Source: Labrenzia sp. CE80 (GTDB lineage Bacteria > Pseudomonadota > Alphaproteobacteria > Rhizobiales > Stappiaceae). From it: 64,000 bases of DNA. A program made the position numbers and the translations under genes. Under the pieces are notes generated by a model that did not search any database, was not told the DNA's origin, and saw nothing but the letters and a program-made list of their open reading frames with translations. Positions 1 to 9,230 of this stretch are shown piece after piece (position 1 is the stretch's first letter; each line of letters opens with the position of its first letter). The DNA lies in assembly GCF_009650605.1 (NCBI RefSeq), contig NZ_WAJT01000002.1:806001-870000 (forward strand), given 5' to 3'.

Positions 1-1
1 C

Positions 2-400
2 ATCACCATGCTGGTCATCGATATCGATCACTTCAAATTGGTCAATGATAGGCTCGGGCATCAGGTCGGAGACGAGGTGCTGAAGGCCATCGCAGGCCTT
101 CTCAACGAAAATCTGAGGGCTGAAGACCACCTCTATCGATTTGGTGGAGAAGAGTTTGTGCTTTTGTGTGACCGTCTCCCGCCGGAAGCAGCGATGGGAA
201 TGGCGGAACGCATCCGCAAGCTTATCGAGAAATTCAGTATTATTTATCTGCCCGAGAAGGTGACAGTCAGCGTTGGGGTCGCAAGTGCGCCAGAAGACGG
301 CGATAACCTTGAGGCCCTATTCCAAACCGCAGACCAACGTCTTTACAGAGCCAAACATATGGGCAGAAACCGTGTCTGCGGCCCAGCGGTGCAAGACTGA
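2..400 (+). CDS. GGDEF-domain diguanylate cyclase, 5' end cut by window
   Basis: The C-terminal GGDEF domain of a protein whose start lies before the window; the frame is open from base 2, so the ATG at 8 is unlikely to be the true start. Visible are the metal-binding segment VIDIDHFKLVND, the active-site motif GGEEF inside RFGGEEFVLLC, and the conserved tail VTVSVGVA...ADQRLYRAKHMGRNRV. An intact GGEEF indicates a catalytically competent enzyme making cyclic di-GMP from two GTP. The sensory part is not visible. It reads toward ubiA, 50 bp away. Confidence 0.9.
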   Translation: MTMLVIDIDHFKLVNDRLGHQVGDEVLKAIAGLLNENLRAEDHLYRFGGEEFVLLCDRLPPEAAMGMAERIRKLIEKFSIIYLPEKVTVSVGVASAPEDGDNLEALFQTADQRLYRAKHMGRNRVCGPAVQD

Positions 401-449
401 GCTTTTCAGCCGTCAAAAATCGCTCGCGCTCGAAAGCTGCCCGCGGTAA

Positions 450-1403
450 ATGAGATCCATGTTTTTCGGCACAAAAGACACAGGGCCCGTCGCTGACGCT
501 GTTAAGAGACATTGGGTCGATACGCGGCTTCCTGCCTGGGCGAGGCCCTATGCACGCCTTGCGCGTTGGGAGCGGCCGATCGGTTGGTGGTTGCTGTTTT
601 GGCCTTGCTGTTGGTCTGCGTCGCTGGCGGCAATTGCGGCTGAGGCTCCAGGACCAAGTCCTTGGCACATCGCTCTGTTTCTGATCGGAGCCGTCGCCAT
701 GCGTGGCGCCGGCTGTACATACAATGATCTGGTCGATGAAGATATTGATGCGCAGGTTGAGCGGACGCGCTCCCGGCCAATACCAGCAGGTCAGGTCAGC
801 CGAAGTCAGGCAAAGATCTTTCTGGCCGTACAAGCTCTCGTCGGTCTTCTGGTGCTCCTGCAGTTCAACACCTTCACAATCGTGTTGGGTTTTGCATCGC
901 TTGTGCCGGTCGCCATCTATCCATTCATGAAGCGCGTGACAAATTGGCCTCAGCTTTTCCTGGGGTTGGCGTTCTCCTGGGGCGCGCTCATCGGATGGAC
1001 TGCGCACTTCGGATCGTTGTCCTGGGCACCGCTTGTCCTTTATGCAGGCGGCATTTGCTGGACGATCGGCTACGACACGATTTATGCGCATCAGGACAAG
1101 GAAGATGACGCACTTGTTGGTGTGAAATCTACCGCTCGTCTGTTTGGCGTTTGGACCAAACCTGCAATGCTGCTGCTTTACACGCTGGCGACCCTTTTGT
1201 TCGCCTTGGCAACGGTACTGGCTGACGCAGGACCGGCAGCATTTGCGGGAATAGCTCTAGGTGCACTTCATCTGCTTTGGCAGTCGATTGTACTCGATAT
1301 CGACGACGGGGATCAGTGCCTCAAGCTCTTTCGCTCGAACACGGCTTACGGATGGATCCTGTTTATCGGTTTTGTTCTGGACGCTCTGATCCGCTGGCTT
1401 TGA
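450..1403 (+). CDS. ubiA: 4-hydroxybenzoate polyprenyltransferase (UbiA)
   Basis: Integral membrane prenyltransferase that attaches the polyprenyl tail to 4-hydroxybenzoate in ubiquinone synthesis. The 317 residues match the family length. The first Asp-rich motif is NDLVDEDID (about residues 92-100), followed by a conserved R-x-RPIPAGQVS segment; the second is in YAHQDKEDD (about 215). Both bind the Mg-diphosphate of the prenyl donor. Many hydrophobic helices are evident. A second ATG three codons in is possible. It converges on a GGDEF gene 17 bp downstream. Next to a DUF6101/pmbA locus, this position is usual in Rhizobiales. Confidence 0.93.
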   Translation: MRSMFFGTKDTGPVADAVKRHWVDTRLPAWARPYARLARWERPIGWWLLFWPCCWSASLAAIAAEAPGPSPWHIALFLIGAVAMRGAGCTYNDLVDEDIDAQVERTRSRPIPAGQVSRSQAKIFLAVQALVGLLVLLQFNTFTIVLGFASLVPVAIYPFMKRVTNWPQLFLGLAFSWGALIGWTAHFGSLSWAPLVLYAGGICWTIGYDTIYAHQDKEDDALVGVKSTARLFGVWTKPAMLLLYTLATLLFALATVLADAGPAAFAGIALGALHLLWQSIVLDIDDGDQCLKLFRSNTAYGWILFIGFVLDALIRWL

Positions 1404-1420
1404 CGCAAGAACGCAGATGG

Positions 1421-2653
1421 TCAGGCGGCGTCTTCCGCATTGAGCGGGGCGGCATTGGAAGGCGTGTCCGCATCGGCAAGAATGTCGGTGACGATTTGGT
1501 TCTTGCCTTTGGTCTTTGCTTGATAGAGGCGCTCATCGGCCGCCGCAAGGGCTCTCTCCAGAGGTTCGTGATCTGAAGACGCAGAATATAGTCCGCCGCT
1601 GATCGTGGCGCTGATCTTGCCATTCGAGGCTGCCAACGATTCACGTGCAAAGCGTTCGCGAATGCGTTCTGCGCGCATGATCGCCTTGTGCGGTGTTGTT
1701 CCCGGCAGGAACAAGGCGAATTCTTCTCCGCCCAGACGCCCGGCAATACTGCCTAGCCTCAGGCCGTCGCCACAGATTTCGCCAAGCGTTTGAAGGATGC
1801 GATCGCCCGTCGCATGGCCATGCGCGTCATTGATTTGCTTGAAATGATCAACGTCGATCATCAGGACAGAATAGGGCTTGGCCCATCCGCTTTGATCGGC
1901 CAGCCAGCGCCGGGCATCATCGAAAAAGGCTCTGCGATTGGCGAGACCCGTGAGCGGGTCACGGTGGGCTTGCTCACGATAGTGCCGCTGTTCTTTTTCT
2001 ATCACCATCGAGAAGACCAAAATGACCTTGGCCGACGCAGTCAGCAGAACCAGTAGAAGATAGATCTGGGTCGCATTTTCACTGTAAAATTCAGTCAGCG
2101 ATCCAATGGACTTAAAGTGAGAAACGAACATGTAACCTGTTTGATAGACCGCATCCAAAGTGGAGGTGATGCCGAGCCATTTTGCGGTGTTCAAATGTTC
2201 CTGATTGTGACGAAAGCAAAGTATGGCAATCCAGCATGAAGTCGATATGAAAACGGCTTGCACGAACAGTGCCCGAACAGCGTAGGTCTCGAAAAACGCC
2301 GGAATTGTACAAAGTGTGAGCCACAGTAGGCTTGGCAACACGGCGAGCCGGTATGGGCGTTTTTGCTTCCAGAGAGCTGCTACAGCCACAGGGCCAAGAC
2401 CAAGTCCGAGAAACAGGAACGCGTTGCCGAAAATTATGCAGAGGTCTTCCGGAAATGTCTGACGCAAACTGATCGACAGCGAACCCACACCTGCAAAGGC
2501 GAAGGCGAGTGCCCAGATGAAGATACTGTCTCTGTTGCTTTCCGTCTGGTGCGGTGTCACGCGCCAGACGAGGAAAATCAGCAGTGCTGCGATCCACTCC
2601 ACAATCGTAATCGCGATGATGAGTGTTGCCGCGTCCAGAGACATGAGGTGCAT
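1421..2653 (-). CDS. Membrane-anchored diguanylate cyclase (GGDEF)
   Basis: 410 residues: six or seven hydrophobic segments over the first ~215 residues form a membrane sensor of unknown ligand, followed by a cytoplasmic GGDEF domain with MIDVDHFKQIND and the catalytic GRLGGEEFALF. The domain ends in the usual ADERLYQAKTKGKNQIV. GGEEF is an active form, so c-di-GMP synthesis is expected. No linked phosphodiesterase or response regulator is adjacent. The gene is unrelated in function to the convergent ubiA. ATG codons at residues 1 and 4 are both possible starts. Confidence 0.88.
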   Translation of the reverse strand: MHLMSLDAATLIIAITIVEWIAALLIFLVWRVTPHQTESNRDSIFIWALAFAFAGVGSLSISLRQTFPEDLCIIFGNAFLFLGLGLGPVAVAALWKQKRPYRLAVLPSLLWLTLCTIPAFFETYAVRALFVQAVFISTSCWIAILCFRHNQEHLNTAKWLGITSTLDAVYQTGYMFVSHFKSIGSLTEFYSENATQIYLLLVLLTASAKVILVFSMVIEKEQRHYREQAHRDPLTGLANRRAFFDDARRWLADQSGWAKPYSVLMIDVDHFKQINDAHGHATGDRILQTLGEICGDGLRLGSIAGRLGGEEFALFLPGTTPHKAIMRAERIRERFARESLAASNGKISATISGGLYSASSDHEPLERALAAADERLYQAKTKGKNQIVTDILADADTPSNAAPLNAEDAA

Positions 2654-2787
2654 CTTTCAAAGACGAGTAAGGAAAAGCAGAAGTGAAAAGGTCTTGGTAT
2701 ATGTATGTCCGCTACTTTAAACCCATACCGTAAAAAATACGTAGAGGTCTCCGGCATCGCGAAAATGCATCGGAAAACCCGTCTGGA

Positions 2788-3381
2788 TCAGTCCCGTGCG
2801 ATGATCTCCCGCTCGCCTCGGTAAACATTCAACTGAGCTCCTGTTTGACCGATGCGGCGGCGAACGAGGAAGCGAGGTCGCCGTCCTGTCAGCAAGGGGT
2901 ACTTGCGTCGCGGAGCAGGTGTTCCGCAAGGGCGGGCACTGAAAGCTTCTATTGGTTTGACTGCCCCACCAGTATCGCATACCAGCATAGGCAAATTCAG
3001 CGCTGCCGACCATGTCGGCCAGGATGACGCCAATTGTTCCGGCTTGTCGGTCTCGATCAGAATGACGCAGAACTGCGGGTCTGGATGCTTCAGGATTAGC
3101 CGTGCGGCGACCGCCCCCGGCACGTCTGATGCCTCGATCTGAACCATAACGCCGGAATAGGTATGGACCGGCGCGATCAGCGACTTTAGGTCACCGTCAC
3201 GCCACCGACTGATGCTGACGCTCTGTGAGTCGAGTTTCACCTCGACCGGATTTGTTTCGTCAGCAACGGCCACATCGAAGAGCCGTGTTTCGAAAACTGC
3301 GGGCAATTGGCCGGGGTCGGGAACTGCTATTGCTCCCGCCCCGGCTTCCATTGCTCTGTCTACTGCTGTTTGACGTCTCAA
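2788..3381 (-). CDS. DUF6101 family protein
   Basis: About 197 residues, no enzymatic motif seen. The N terminus is basic (RRQTAVDRAMEAG), the middle resembles a beta-rich domain, and the C terminus is Arg-rich (RRPRFLVRRRIG). I place it in DUF6101 from this layout and from its position between ubiA and pmbA, where Rhizobiales carry that family. The frame is open to a TTG at 3435, but the TTG at 3381 follows a good ribosome-binding site (GGAGAGG, 4 nt spacing) and gives an N terminus like that of the family, so it is preferred. Function unknown. Confidence 0.55.
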   Translation of the reverse strand: MRRQTAVDRAMEAGAGAIAVPDPGQLPAVFETRLFDVAVADETNPVEVKLDSQSVSISRWRDGDLKSLIAPVHTYSGVMVQIEASDVPGAVAARLILKHPDPQFCVILIETDKPEQLASSWPTWSAALNLPMLVCDTGGAVKPIEAFSARPCGTPAPRRKYPLLTGRRPRFLVRRRIGQTGAQLNVYRGEREIIARD

Positions 3382-3735
3382 TTTGCCTCTCCGTCGGACC
3401 TTGTTTGTTTTTTTAGGTCTCGCGAATGAAAGCAACGTAGCGACTACAGGTGGTGATCCACTTAACGTACAGAGTTAAGAAAGTCTGATTTTAAAGAGGG
3501 TTACTTATTTCTCACCGCTGGATTTACGATTGATCAACCCTGATACGTCGGAAATCTTCGACGACTTGTGGAACAGCTATCGAGTTTTTTGCGTTTCGCG
3601 GCTTGGGTGGTCCGCAGGATGATCTATATGCCTTTCCAAGGGTTCATAGGTGCTGAGCCGAGACAGTGGATGACGCGCTTGCCTCCAGAGTCTCACCATC
3701 TTATGAAAGCCGGGCAGCAGGAGATTTGAACGCAC
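3382..3735. other. Divergent intergenic region, DUF6101 / pmbA
   Basis: About 350 bp between two divergent genes, presumably with promoters for both. No supported short ORF, RNA or long hairpin was found. A weak ribosome-binding site (GGAG near 3719) precedes pmbA by about 12 nt. Confidence 0.4.
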
Positions 3736-5079
3736 ATGTCAGAAGTCATCGACCAGAGTGAGTTGGAAATCCGGGCAGCCCGGCTTGTGGACGCCGCGAA
3801 AAAGGCGGGTGCTGATGCCTGTGACGCGGTTGCTGTCACGGGCGTTTCTCTTTCGGTTGATGTCAGAGATGGGCAGGTAGAAGAGACCGATCGCGCAGAG
3901 GGCGATGACGTCACCCTGCGTGTTTTCGTTGGCAAGAAAACGGCCTCTGTATCTGCCAACGTTCTGGATGATCCGATGGCCCTTGCAGAGCGAGCTGTCG
4001 CGATGGCCAAGGTGACGCCCGAAGATCCTTATGCGGGTCTCGCCGAACCCGAGAGGCTCGTTAAAAACTCTCCGGATCTGGAAATGCTTGACCCTACAGA
4101 GGTCCGCGCAGGCAGGCTTGCGGATCTGGCAAAGGAAGCCGAAGAGGCTGGCCTTACGGTGGTAGGCGTTACGAAATCCGGCGGAGCCAGCGCGTCCTGG
4201 AGATTGGCGGGCATTGTCCTGGTGACCAGCCATGGCTTTTCCGGATCCTACCTGAGTTCACGTCACGGACTGTCGATGACCGCCGTCGCCGGTGAAGGCA
4301 CTGCAATGGAACGCGACTACGACTATGATTACCGGGTCTTCCTGGAAGACATGGAAAATCCGGCGGATATCGGTCGACGCGCAGGTGAACGTGCCGTTCG
4401 TCGGCTGAACCCGCAGAAGATTTCCACCCGCACCGCAAATGTCGTCTATGAATCACGTGCCGCGAAAAGCCTCCTCGGCCATTTTGCAGGGGCTGTAAAC
4501 GGTTCATCCATCGCACGAAAGACGAGCTTTCTACGCGAGAAGATGGGCCAACAGATTTTCGCTCCGGGTATTCAAATTGTTGATGACCCGTTCAAACGCC
4601 GTGGCGCTGCGACCCGGCCGTTCGACGGCGAAGGAACGACTGGACCGGCGCTTGATATGGTTGAGGACGGCGTCTTGAAGCATTGGTTCCTTGACGGGGC
4701 CACCAGCCGTGAATTGGGATTGGAGTCCAATGGCCGCGCACACCGAGGTGGATCCGGCACCTCTCCCGGCGCAACAAACCTGACGTTGGCGCCCGGCGAA
4801 AAAACGCCTGAAGAGATGATGAAGGATTTGGGAGAGGGGCTGCTTGTCACAGACCTGATTGGTCACGGCGTCAATGGTGTCACGGGCGATTATTCGCGCG
4901 GGGCGTCAGGATTCTGGTTCGAGAATGGCGAGCCCGTTCAGGCTGTCAGCGAAATTACCATTGCCGGCAATCTGATTGACATGTTCGGGCGCATGGTGCC
5001 CGCGCGTGACCTCGATGCCCGCTATTCAGTGGCGGCGCCGTCGGTCATGATCGAGGGACTTGCCATTGCCGGTGAATGA
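3736..5079 (+). CDS. pmbA: TldD/PmbA family metalloprotease subunit, PmbA type
   Basis: 447 residues matching the PmbA (TldE) half of the TldD/TldE protease, which processes peptides such as antibiotic precursors and CcdA. It lacks the HExxxH metal motif found in the TldD partner at 10353-11777, as expected for PmbA. Family-typical segments include LIGHGVNGVTGDYSRGASGFWFENGEP near residues 380-405 and the C-terminal ITIAGNLIDMFGRM. The stop overlaps the likely GTG start of the next gene (GTGAATGA), suggesting translational coupling with the phosphatase downstream. Confidence 0.9.
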   Translation: MSEVIDQSELEIRAARLVDAAKKAGADACDAVAVTGVSLSVDVRDGQVEETDRAEGDDVTLRVFVGKKTASVSANVLDDPMALAERAVAMAKVTPEDPYAGLAEPERLVKNSPDLEMLDPTEVRAGRLADLAKEAEEAGLTVVGVTKSGGASASWRLAGIVLVTSHGFSGSYLSSRHGLSMTAVAGEGTAMERDYDYDYRVFLEDMENPADIGRRAGERAVRRLNPQKISTRTANVVYESRAAKSLLGHFAGAVNGSSIARKTSFLREKMGQQIFAPGIQIVDDPFKRRGAATRPFDGEGTTGPALDMVEDGVLKHWFLDGATSRELGLESNGRAHRGGSGTSPGATNLTLAPGEKTPEEMMKDLGEGLLVTDLIGHGVNGVTGDYSRGASGFWFENGEPVQAVSEITIAGNLIDMFGRMVPARDLDARYSVAAPSVMIEGLAIAGE

Positions 5080-5878
5080 CGGACCAGAACATGCTCCCGG
5101 CAGCATGTATGATCTCGCGCTGCTAGAAGGCGCCGCCCGACAGGCAGGCGAGATCGCGTTGTCGTTCTTTGGCGGAGATCCAAAGACATGGTTCAAGGAC
5201 AACAAGTCGCCGGTTTCAGAGGCTGATCTGGCGGTAGATGGCTATTTGGCAGAAGTACTCCTGGCTGCGCGGCCCAATTATGGCTGGCTTTCGGAAGAAA
5301 CCACCGACAATTCGGATCGTCTCGATTGCCAGCGTGTTTTCATTGTTGATCCGATCGACGGGACGCGTGCGTTCTTGGCCGGCGGTGACGAATGGACAGT
5401 CGCGTTGGCAGTTGTCGAGAACGGGCGCCCGACCGCGGGCGTGGTCTATAGCCCGGTGCGTCAGGAAATGTTCACTGCAATTGCAGGCAAAGGAACATTT
5501 CTCAATGGCGAGGCGCTTGAGGTGTCCGGGCAGGCTAATGTTGCCGGTGCGAGCCTCACAGGTCCGCATTCAATCGCTGCCAACAAAGACGTTTTGAACG
5601 CAGGCTTTAAGCGTTCTGCCAATATACGTTCGCTGGCCTATCGCATTGCGCTCGTGGCCGCTGGCCGGGTGGATGTCGCTGCCGCACGAGGCTCGGCAAG
5701 CGACTGGGATCTTGCGGCGGCTGATCTTTTGGTGCAGGAAGCGGGCGGCAGATTAACCGACCTGTCTGGACAGGGCGTGCGCTACAATCAAGCTGTAACG
5801 CGCCACCCCGCATTGATCGCAGCACCTGAGCGCCTTGTCTCCCCGGTGTGCGAACTGCTGTCCCGATTGGTGGGCTGA
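5072..5878 (+). CDS. Inositol monophosphatase family protein (CysQ-like 3'(2'),5'-bisphosphate nucleotidase)
   Basis: Li-sensitive Mg-dependent phosphatase of the IMPase/CysQ superfamily, probably hydrolysing adenosine 3',5'-bisphosphate from sulfate assimilation. Metal-binding motifs are present: FIVDPIDGTRAF (DPxDGT) and SDWDLAAADLLVQEAGG (WDxAAxxxxxxxAG). The substrate cannot be fixed from sequence. Start choice: GTG at 5072 overlaps the pmbA stop; ATG at 5105 is an alternative that loses 11 residues, and an in-frame TTG at 5060 has poor spacing. It is followed by DUF4170, the usual rhizobial order. Confidence 0.82.
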   Translation: MNDGPEHAPGSMYDLALLEGAARQAGEIALSFFGGDPKTWFKDNKSPVSEADLAVDGYLAEVLLAARPNYGWLSEETTDNSDRLDCQRVFIVDPIDGTRAFLAGGDEWTVALAVVENGRPTAGVVYSPVRQEMFTAIAGKGTFLNGEALEVSGQANVAGASLTGPHSIAANKDVLNAGFKRSANIRSLAYRIALVAAGRVDVAAARGSASDWDLAAADLLVQEAGGRLTDLSGQGVRYNQAVTRHPALIAAPERLVSPVCELLSRLVG

Positions 5879-5913
5879 CTAACGACGCAACTCGAACCTG
5901 CGAGATCTGAGCA

Positions 5914-6153
5914 ATGAGCGAAGCCCAAGAGCCGAAACAGCTCCTTCATCTGGTGTTTGGTGGAGAACTTGAAAGCCCCGACGGCATGACCTTCCGCGAC
6001 CTTGAAGGCCTGGACGTCGTTGGGATCTATCCGAATTACGCTGAAGCCTATGCAGCCTGGAAGGGCAAGGCTCAGGCGACAGTTGATAACGCGCACATGC
6101 GTTATTTCATCGTGCACATGCACCGTCTGCTCGATCCTGAAGCCACCAGCTGA
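5914..6153 (+). CDS. DUF4170 domain protein
   Basis: Small 79-residue protein of the alphaproteobacterial DUF4170 family. The features are a hydrophobic strand LLHLVFGGEL, the segment VVGIYPNYAEAYAAWKGKAQ and the C-terminal MRYFIVHMHRLLDPE. No catalytic residues or signal peptide are seen. It sits 35 bp after the CysQ-like gene and 32 bp before the DUF374 acyltransferase, inside the Kdo/lipid A operon. A supporting role in lipid A core assembly is only guilt by association. Confidence 0.8.
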   Translation: MSEAQEPKQLLHLVFGGELESPDGMTFRDLEGLDVVGIYPNYAEAYAAWKGKAQATVDNAHMRYFIVHMHRLLDPEATS

Positions 6154-6185
6154 GGACTGACCCAAGTTCACCGGACATCTACTTG

Positions 6186-6884
6186 ATGCTTAAAAGTCTC
6201 GGCCGTCACCCTGTTGTTCTCAGGACTGTCGGCACTCTTCTGGCGGCATATCTGAAGTTCGTTCGCAGGACGAACCGTTTTGTCGTGGATCCGCCTGATG
6301 TCTACGACCAGATCGATGGTGATCTGCCGGTCATCGTGGCCATGTGGCATGGTCAGCATTTCATGGCGCCGTTCATTCGGCCCGAAGGCTATTCAGTGAG
6401 CGTTATGATCTCAAGGTCCGCTGACGGCGAGATCAATGCGATTGCGGCAGAGAAACTGGGTCTGGGTTTGATCCGCGCCTCAGGCAGCCAGAAGGCACAT
6501 CAGATTTCCAAGCGTGGCGGCATGCGTGGCTTCATTGAAGCCATGCGGGTTCTGCGTGGCGGCGGCAATGTTGCATTAACCGCAGATGTCCCTAAGGGCC
6601 CCGCACGGGTTGCTGGTCCAGGAATCGTTCAAATCGCGCGTCATTCCGGCCGCGCGATCTTGCCCGTCGCCGTCGCAACCAGTCGCAGCATTGAGCTGAA
6701 TTCCTGGGACAAGGCCAGCATCAACTTGCCGTTCGGGCGGGGCGCGATCGTGCTTGGTGAGTTGATCCATGTTGCTTCCGACGCCGATGATGACGCTTTG
6801 GAAGCATCGCGCCAGGAAGTTGAAGCGGGATTGAATGCCACCACCCGGCGGGCCTATGAGTTGGTGGGGCGCAGCGATGGCTGA
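6186..6884 (+). CDS. DUF374 lysophospholipid acyltransferase family protein
   Basis: 232 residues with the DUF374 layout of PlsC-like acyltransferases: VAMWHGQHFMAPFI supplies the H-x-x-x-x substitute early on, followed by SRSADGEINAIAAEKLG, the glycine-rich SGSQKAHQISKRGGMRGF and LTADVPKGPARVAGPGIVQIA. In Rhizobiales this gene precedes waaA and is thought to act in acylation of lipid A or core. The substrate is unproven. The ATG at 6186 follows an in-frame TTG at 6183. Its end overlaps the waaA start (ATGGCTGA). Confidence 0.8.
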   Translation: MLKSLGRHPVVLRTVGTLLAAYLKFVRRTNRFVVDPPDVYDQIDGDLPVIVAMWHGQHFMAPFIRPEGYSVSVMISRSADGEINAIAAEKLGLGLIRASGSQKAHQISKRGGMRGFIEAMRVLRGGGNVALTADVPKGPARVAGPGIVQIARHSGRAILPVAVATSRSIELNSWDKASINLPFGRGAIVLGELIHVASDADDDALEASRQEVEAGLNATTRRAYELVGRSDG

Positions 6885-8184
6885 ACGTTGCCCGTTTCCG
6901 GTAACGTTCTATCTGGTCCTGTCACGGCTGGCTGCGCCAATCTATAGGCTCGTTCATCTGATCCGGTGTCGGCGTGGCAAGGATGATCCCGAAAGGTCAG
7001 GAGAAAAATTCGGTTTCGCAAGCATTGCCCGGCCAAGCGAATCGCTCGTGTGGCTTCACGCAGCAAGCGTCGGCGAAACAATTTCCGTGCTGCCATTGAT
7101 CGAGGCCCTAACCGCAGATCATCAGCGCGTCTTGTTGACCACCATCACGAGGACAGCGGCAGAGATTGCCGCAAAGCGGCTGCCCGATGGGGCCTTCCAT
7201 CAATATGCGCCTTTTGACAATCAGGACTATTGGGATCGCTTTTTGGACGCTTGGATGCCTGACCTTGCGATCATGGTCGAATCCGAGGTCTGGCCCGCCT
7301 GCTTTGAAAGTGTGCGCAGGCGCGACCGTCCGCTTTGCCTCGTAAATGGTCGCATGTCGGAGGGATCTTTCAAAAACTGGTCACGTTTCCCTGAGTCAGC
7401 ACACCACATCTTCCAGGCGCTTGATCTGGCCCTTGCACAAAGTTCGGCTGACGCCCGGCGTTTGAGAGCGTTGGGCTGCAGGGTCGTTGAGGAGCCAGGG
7501 AACCTGAAGTTCGATGCGATGCCGGAGCGCCCTGAGGCAGAGCGTATTCGCAATCTGTCCGGCATGTTTGAAGGACGCCCAGTCTGGCTGGCGGCTTTGA
7601 CCCATCCAGGAGAAGAGGAAATTGTCCTCGCCAGTCATCGCGCATTGCTAGCGAAGAACCCGGATTTGCTCTTGATGCTCGTTCCACGCCACCCCGCACG
7701 CGCTGAGGAGGTGTTTAAGGCGATTGAGCAGATCGGGCTGAACGGGGTTCGGAGGAGCGTAGGCGGTCGCATTCTTCCGAGCACCCAAGTCTATCTCGGC
7801 GACACCCTTGGTGAAATGAGCCTGTTTTACGAGGTCGCTGACGTCGCCTTCCTCGGAGGTTCATTTGTCGAGGTGGGCGGCCACAATCCTGTTGAGGCAG
7901 CGAGCCTGGGAACGGCGATCATCACGGGCCCTAAGGTGGCGAACGCACGAACCGTCTACAAGTCCTTGTGGCAGGCCGGGGGTGCGCTTCGGGTAGACAA
8001 GGCGGATGCGCTTTCGGATGCGGTGGCCGGGCTTATGCAGGACCATGCAGAGAGAAACCGCCAGATCGAGGTCGCACGCGAGATCATCGAGAATGGGCGT
8101 GGTGCACTCCAAAGGACGCTTGCGTTTCTGCAACCCTATCTGCCACCGTCAGGCGCGGCGGATACGGGGGGCGAGGGGCAATGA
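6877..8184 (+). CDS. waaA: 3-deoxy-D-manno-octulosonic acid transferase (WaaA/KdtA)
   Basis: Inner-membrane glycosyltransferase (GT-B fold) that adds Kdo from CMP-Kdo to the lipid A precursor. 435 residues from the ATG at 6877, which overlaps the upstream stop; two further in-frame ATGs (6835, 6856) would create a longer overlap. An N-terminal membrane anchor precedes ERSGEKFG, and the catalytic Glu lies in HAASVGE. The C-terminal domain shows FLGGSFVEVGGHNPVEAASLG, which binds CMP-Kdo. The gene overlaps lpxK by ATGA, so the two steps are coupled. Confidence 0.94.
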   Translation: MAERCPFPVTFYLVLSRLAAPIYRLVHLIRCRRGKDDPERSGEKFGFASIARPSESLVWLHAASVGETISVLPLIEALTADHQRVLLTTITRTAAEIAAKRLPDGAFHQYAPFDNQDYWDRFLDAWMPDLAIMVESEVWPACFESVRRRDRPLCLVNGRMSEGSFKNWSRFPESAHHIFQALDLALAQSSADARRLRALGCRVVEEPGNLKFDAMPERPEAERIRNLSGMFEGRPVWLAALTHPGEEEIVLASHRALLAKNPDLLLMLVPRHPARAEEVFKAIEQIGLNGVRRSVGGRILPSTQVYLGDTLGEMSLFYEVADVAFLGGSFVEVGGHNPVEAASLGTAIITGPKVANARTVYKSLWQAGGALRVDKADALSDAVAGLMQDHAERNRQIEVAREIIENGRGALQRTLAFLQPYLPPSGAADTGGEGQ

Positions 8185-9209
8185 GGAAGGCACCAGACTT
8201 TTGGTGGCGCAAAGGATGGAGCTGGCAGGCGTTTCTGCTCCTCTTGCCTTCCTTCCTTTACGGCCGGGTCTCTGGCGGACGCATGCTGCAGAAGCCGCGC
8301 GGTGGTGCCGATATACCCGTCATCTGCATTGGGAATTTTGTGCTCGGCGGCGTCGGAAAGACACCGTTCGCCTTACGTCTCGCTGAGCGCCTGACCGTCG
8401 AAGGATATAACCCGGGATTTCTGCTAAGGGGCTACGGCGGTCGCGAAAAAGGCCCCCTGGTGGTCGACCTTGATGTTCATGATGCAGAGGCGGTTGGAGA
8501 CGAGGCTCTTTTGCTTGCGAGCAAGCTGCCAACGGTCGTTTCTGCAGATCGCCTGAACGGCGCGAAATGTGCAGAAGGTGAGGGCATCGATCTTCTGATC
8601 ATGGATGACGGGTTTCAGAACCCGGCACTGGAAAAAGATCTTTCAATGGCGCTCGTGGATGCGTCAACCGGGCTCGGAAATGGTCATTGCATACCGGCGG
8701 GGCCCTTGAGAGCGCCAATGGGCGTGCAAATGGTCAAGACCGACGTTCTTGTTCGCGTTGGCGACGGCGATGCGGAAGACGAGGTGGTTCACATGGCTGC
8801 CCGCAAGGCGTTGCCCATGTTCCATGCACGCTTCAGAGCTAGCGTCCAGGACGAACTTAGAGACAGGCCTCTGTTTGCCTTCGCAGGGATTGGTCGGCCG
8901 GCCAAGTTCTTTGATACACTGAGGCAAGAGGGGCTCGACGTCGCCAAGACCCAGTCTTTCGCTGACCACCACGAGTTTACCGAATCTGAAGCGGAAAGTT
9001 TGCTCAAGACCGCCGAGGCCGAAGACCTCCAACTGGTCACCACCGCTAAGGACATGGTGCGGCTCCAAGCCGCGCGACACGAGATTTTTCGTTGGCTTGT
9101 CGCCAGAACACAGGTGCTGAACGTAGCGATGGAAATCGATGATGAAGACAGGCTGGTCGGTATCATACGCGAAAATGTCCGGTCACGCGTCTTCAAACAG
9201 GGTGCCTGA
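8181..9209 (+). CDS. lpxK: Tetraacyldisaccharide 4'-kinase (LpxK)
   Basis: Membrane-associated P-loop kinase that phosphorylates the 4' position of the lipid A disaccharide. From the ATG at 8181 the protein has 342 residues, the family length; the frame is open further upstream inside waaA but carries no homologous sequence there. The N-terminal FWWRKGWSWQAFLLLLPSFLYG is the membrane-associating helix, the Walker A is GGVGKTP (residues 56-62), and DDGFQNPAL is the conserved DDGxQ motif. ATGA overlap with waaA. Convergent with DUF2093. Confidence 0.94.
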   Translation: MRKAPDFWWRKGWSWQAFLLLLPSFLYGRVSGGRMLQKPRGGADIPVICIGNFVLGGVGKTPFALRLAERLTVEGYNPGFLLRGYGGREKGPLVVDLDVHDAEAVGDEALLLASKLPTVVSADRLNGAKCAEGEGIDLLIMDDGFQNPALEKDLSMALVDASTGLGNGHCIPAGPLRAPMGVQMVKTDVLVRVGDGDAEDEVVHMAARKALPMFHARFRASVQDELRDRPLFAFAGIGRPAKFFDTLRQEGLDVAKTQSFADHHEFTESEAESLLKTAEAEDLQLVTTAKDMVRLQAARHEIFRWLVARTQVLNVAMEIDDEDRLVGIIRENVRSRVFKQGA

Positions 9210-9230
9210 GTTGTCGCTGTCGGGTGAGCC

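Noticed and set aside
267..1091. 274-residue reverse ORF over the first GGDEF gene and ubiA
   Set aside because: Antisense to two recognisable genes; Arg/Pro-rich low-quality composition typical of a GC-rich shadow frame.
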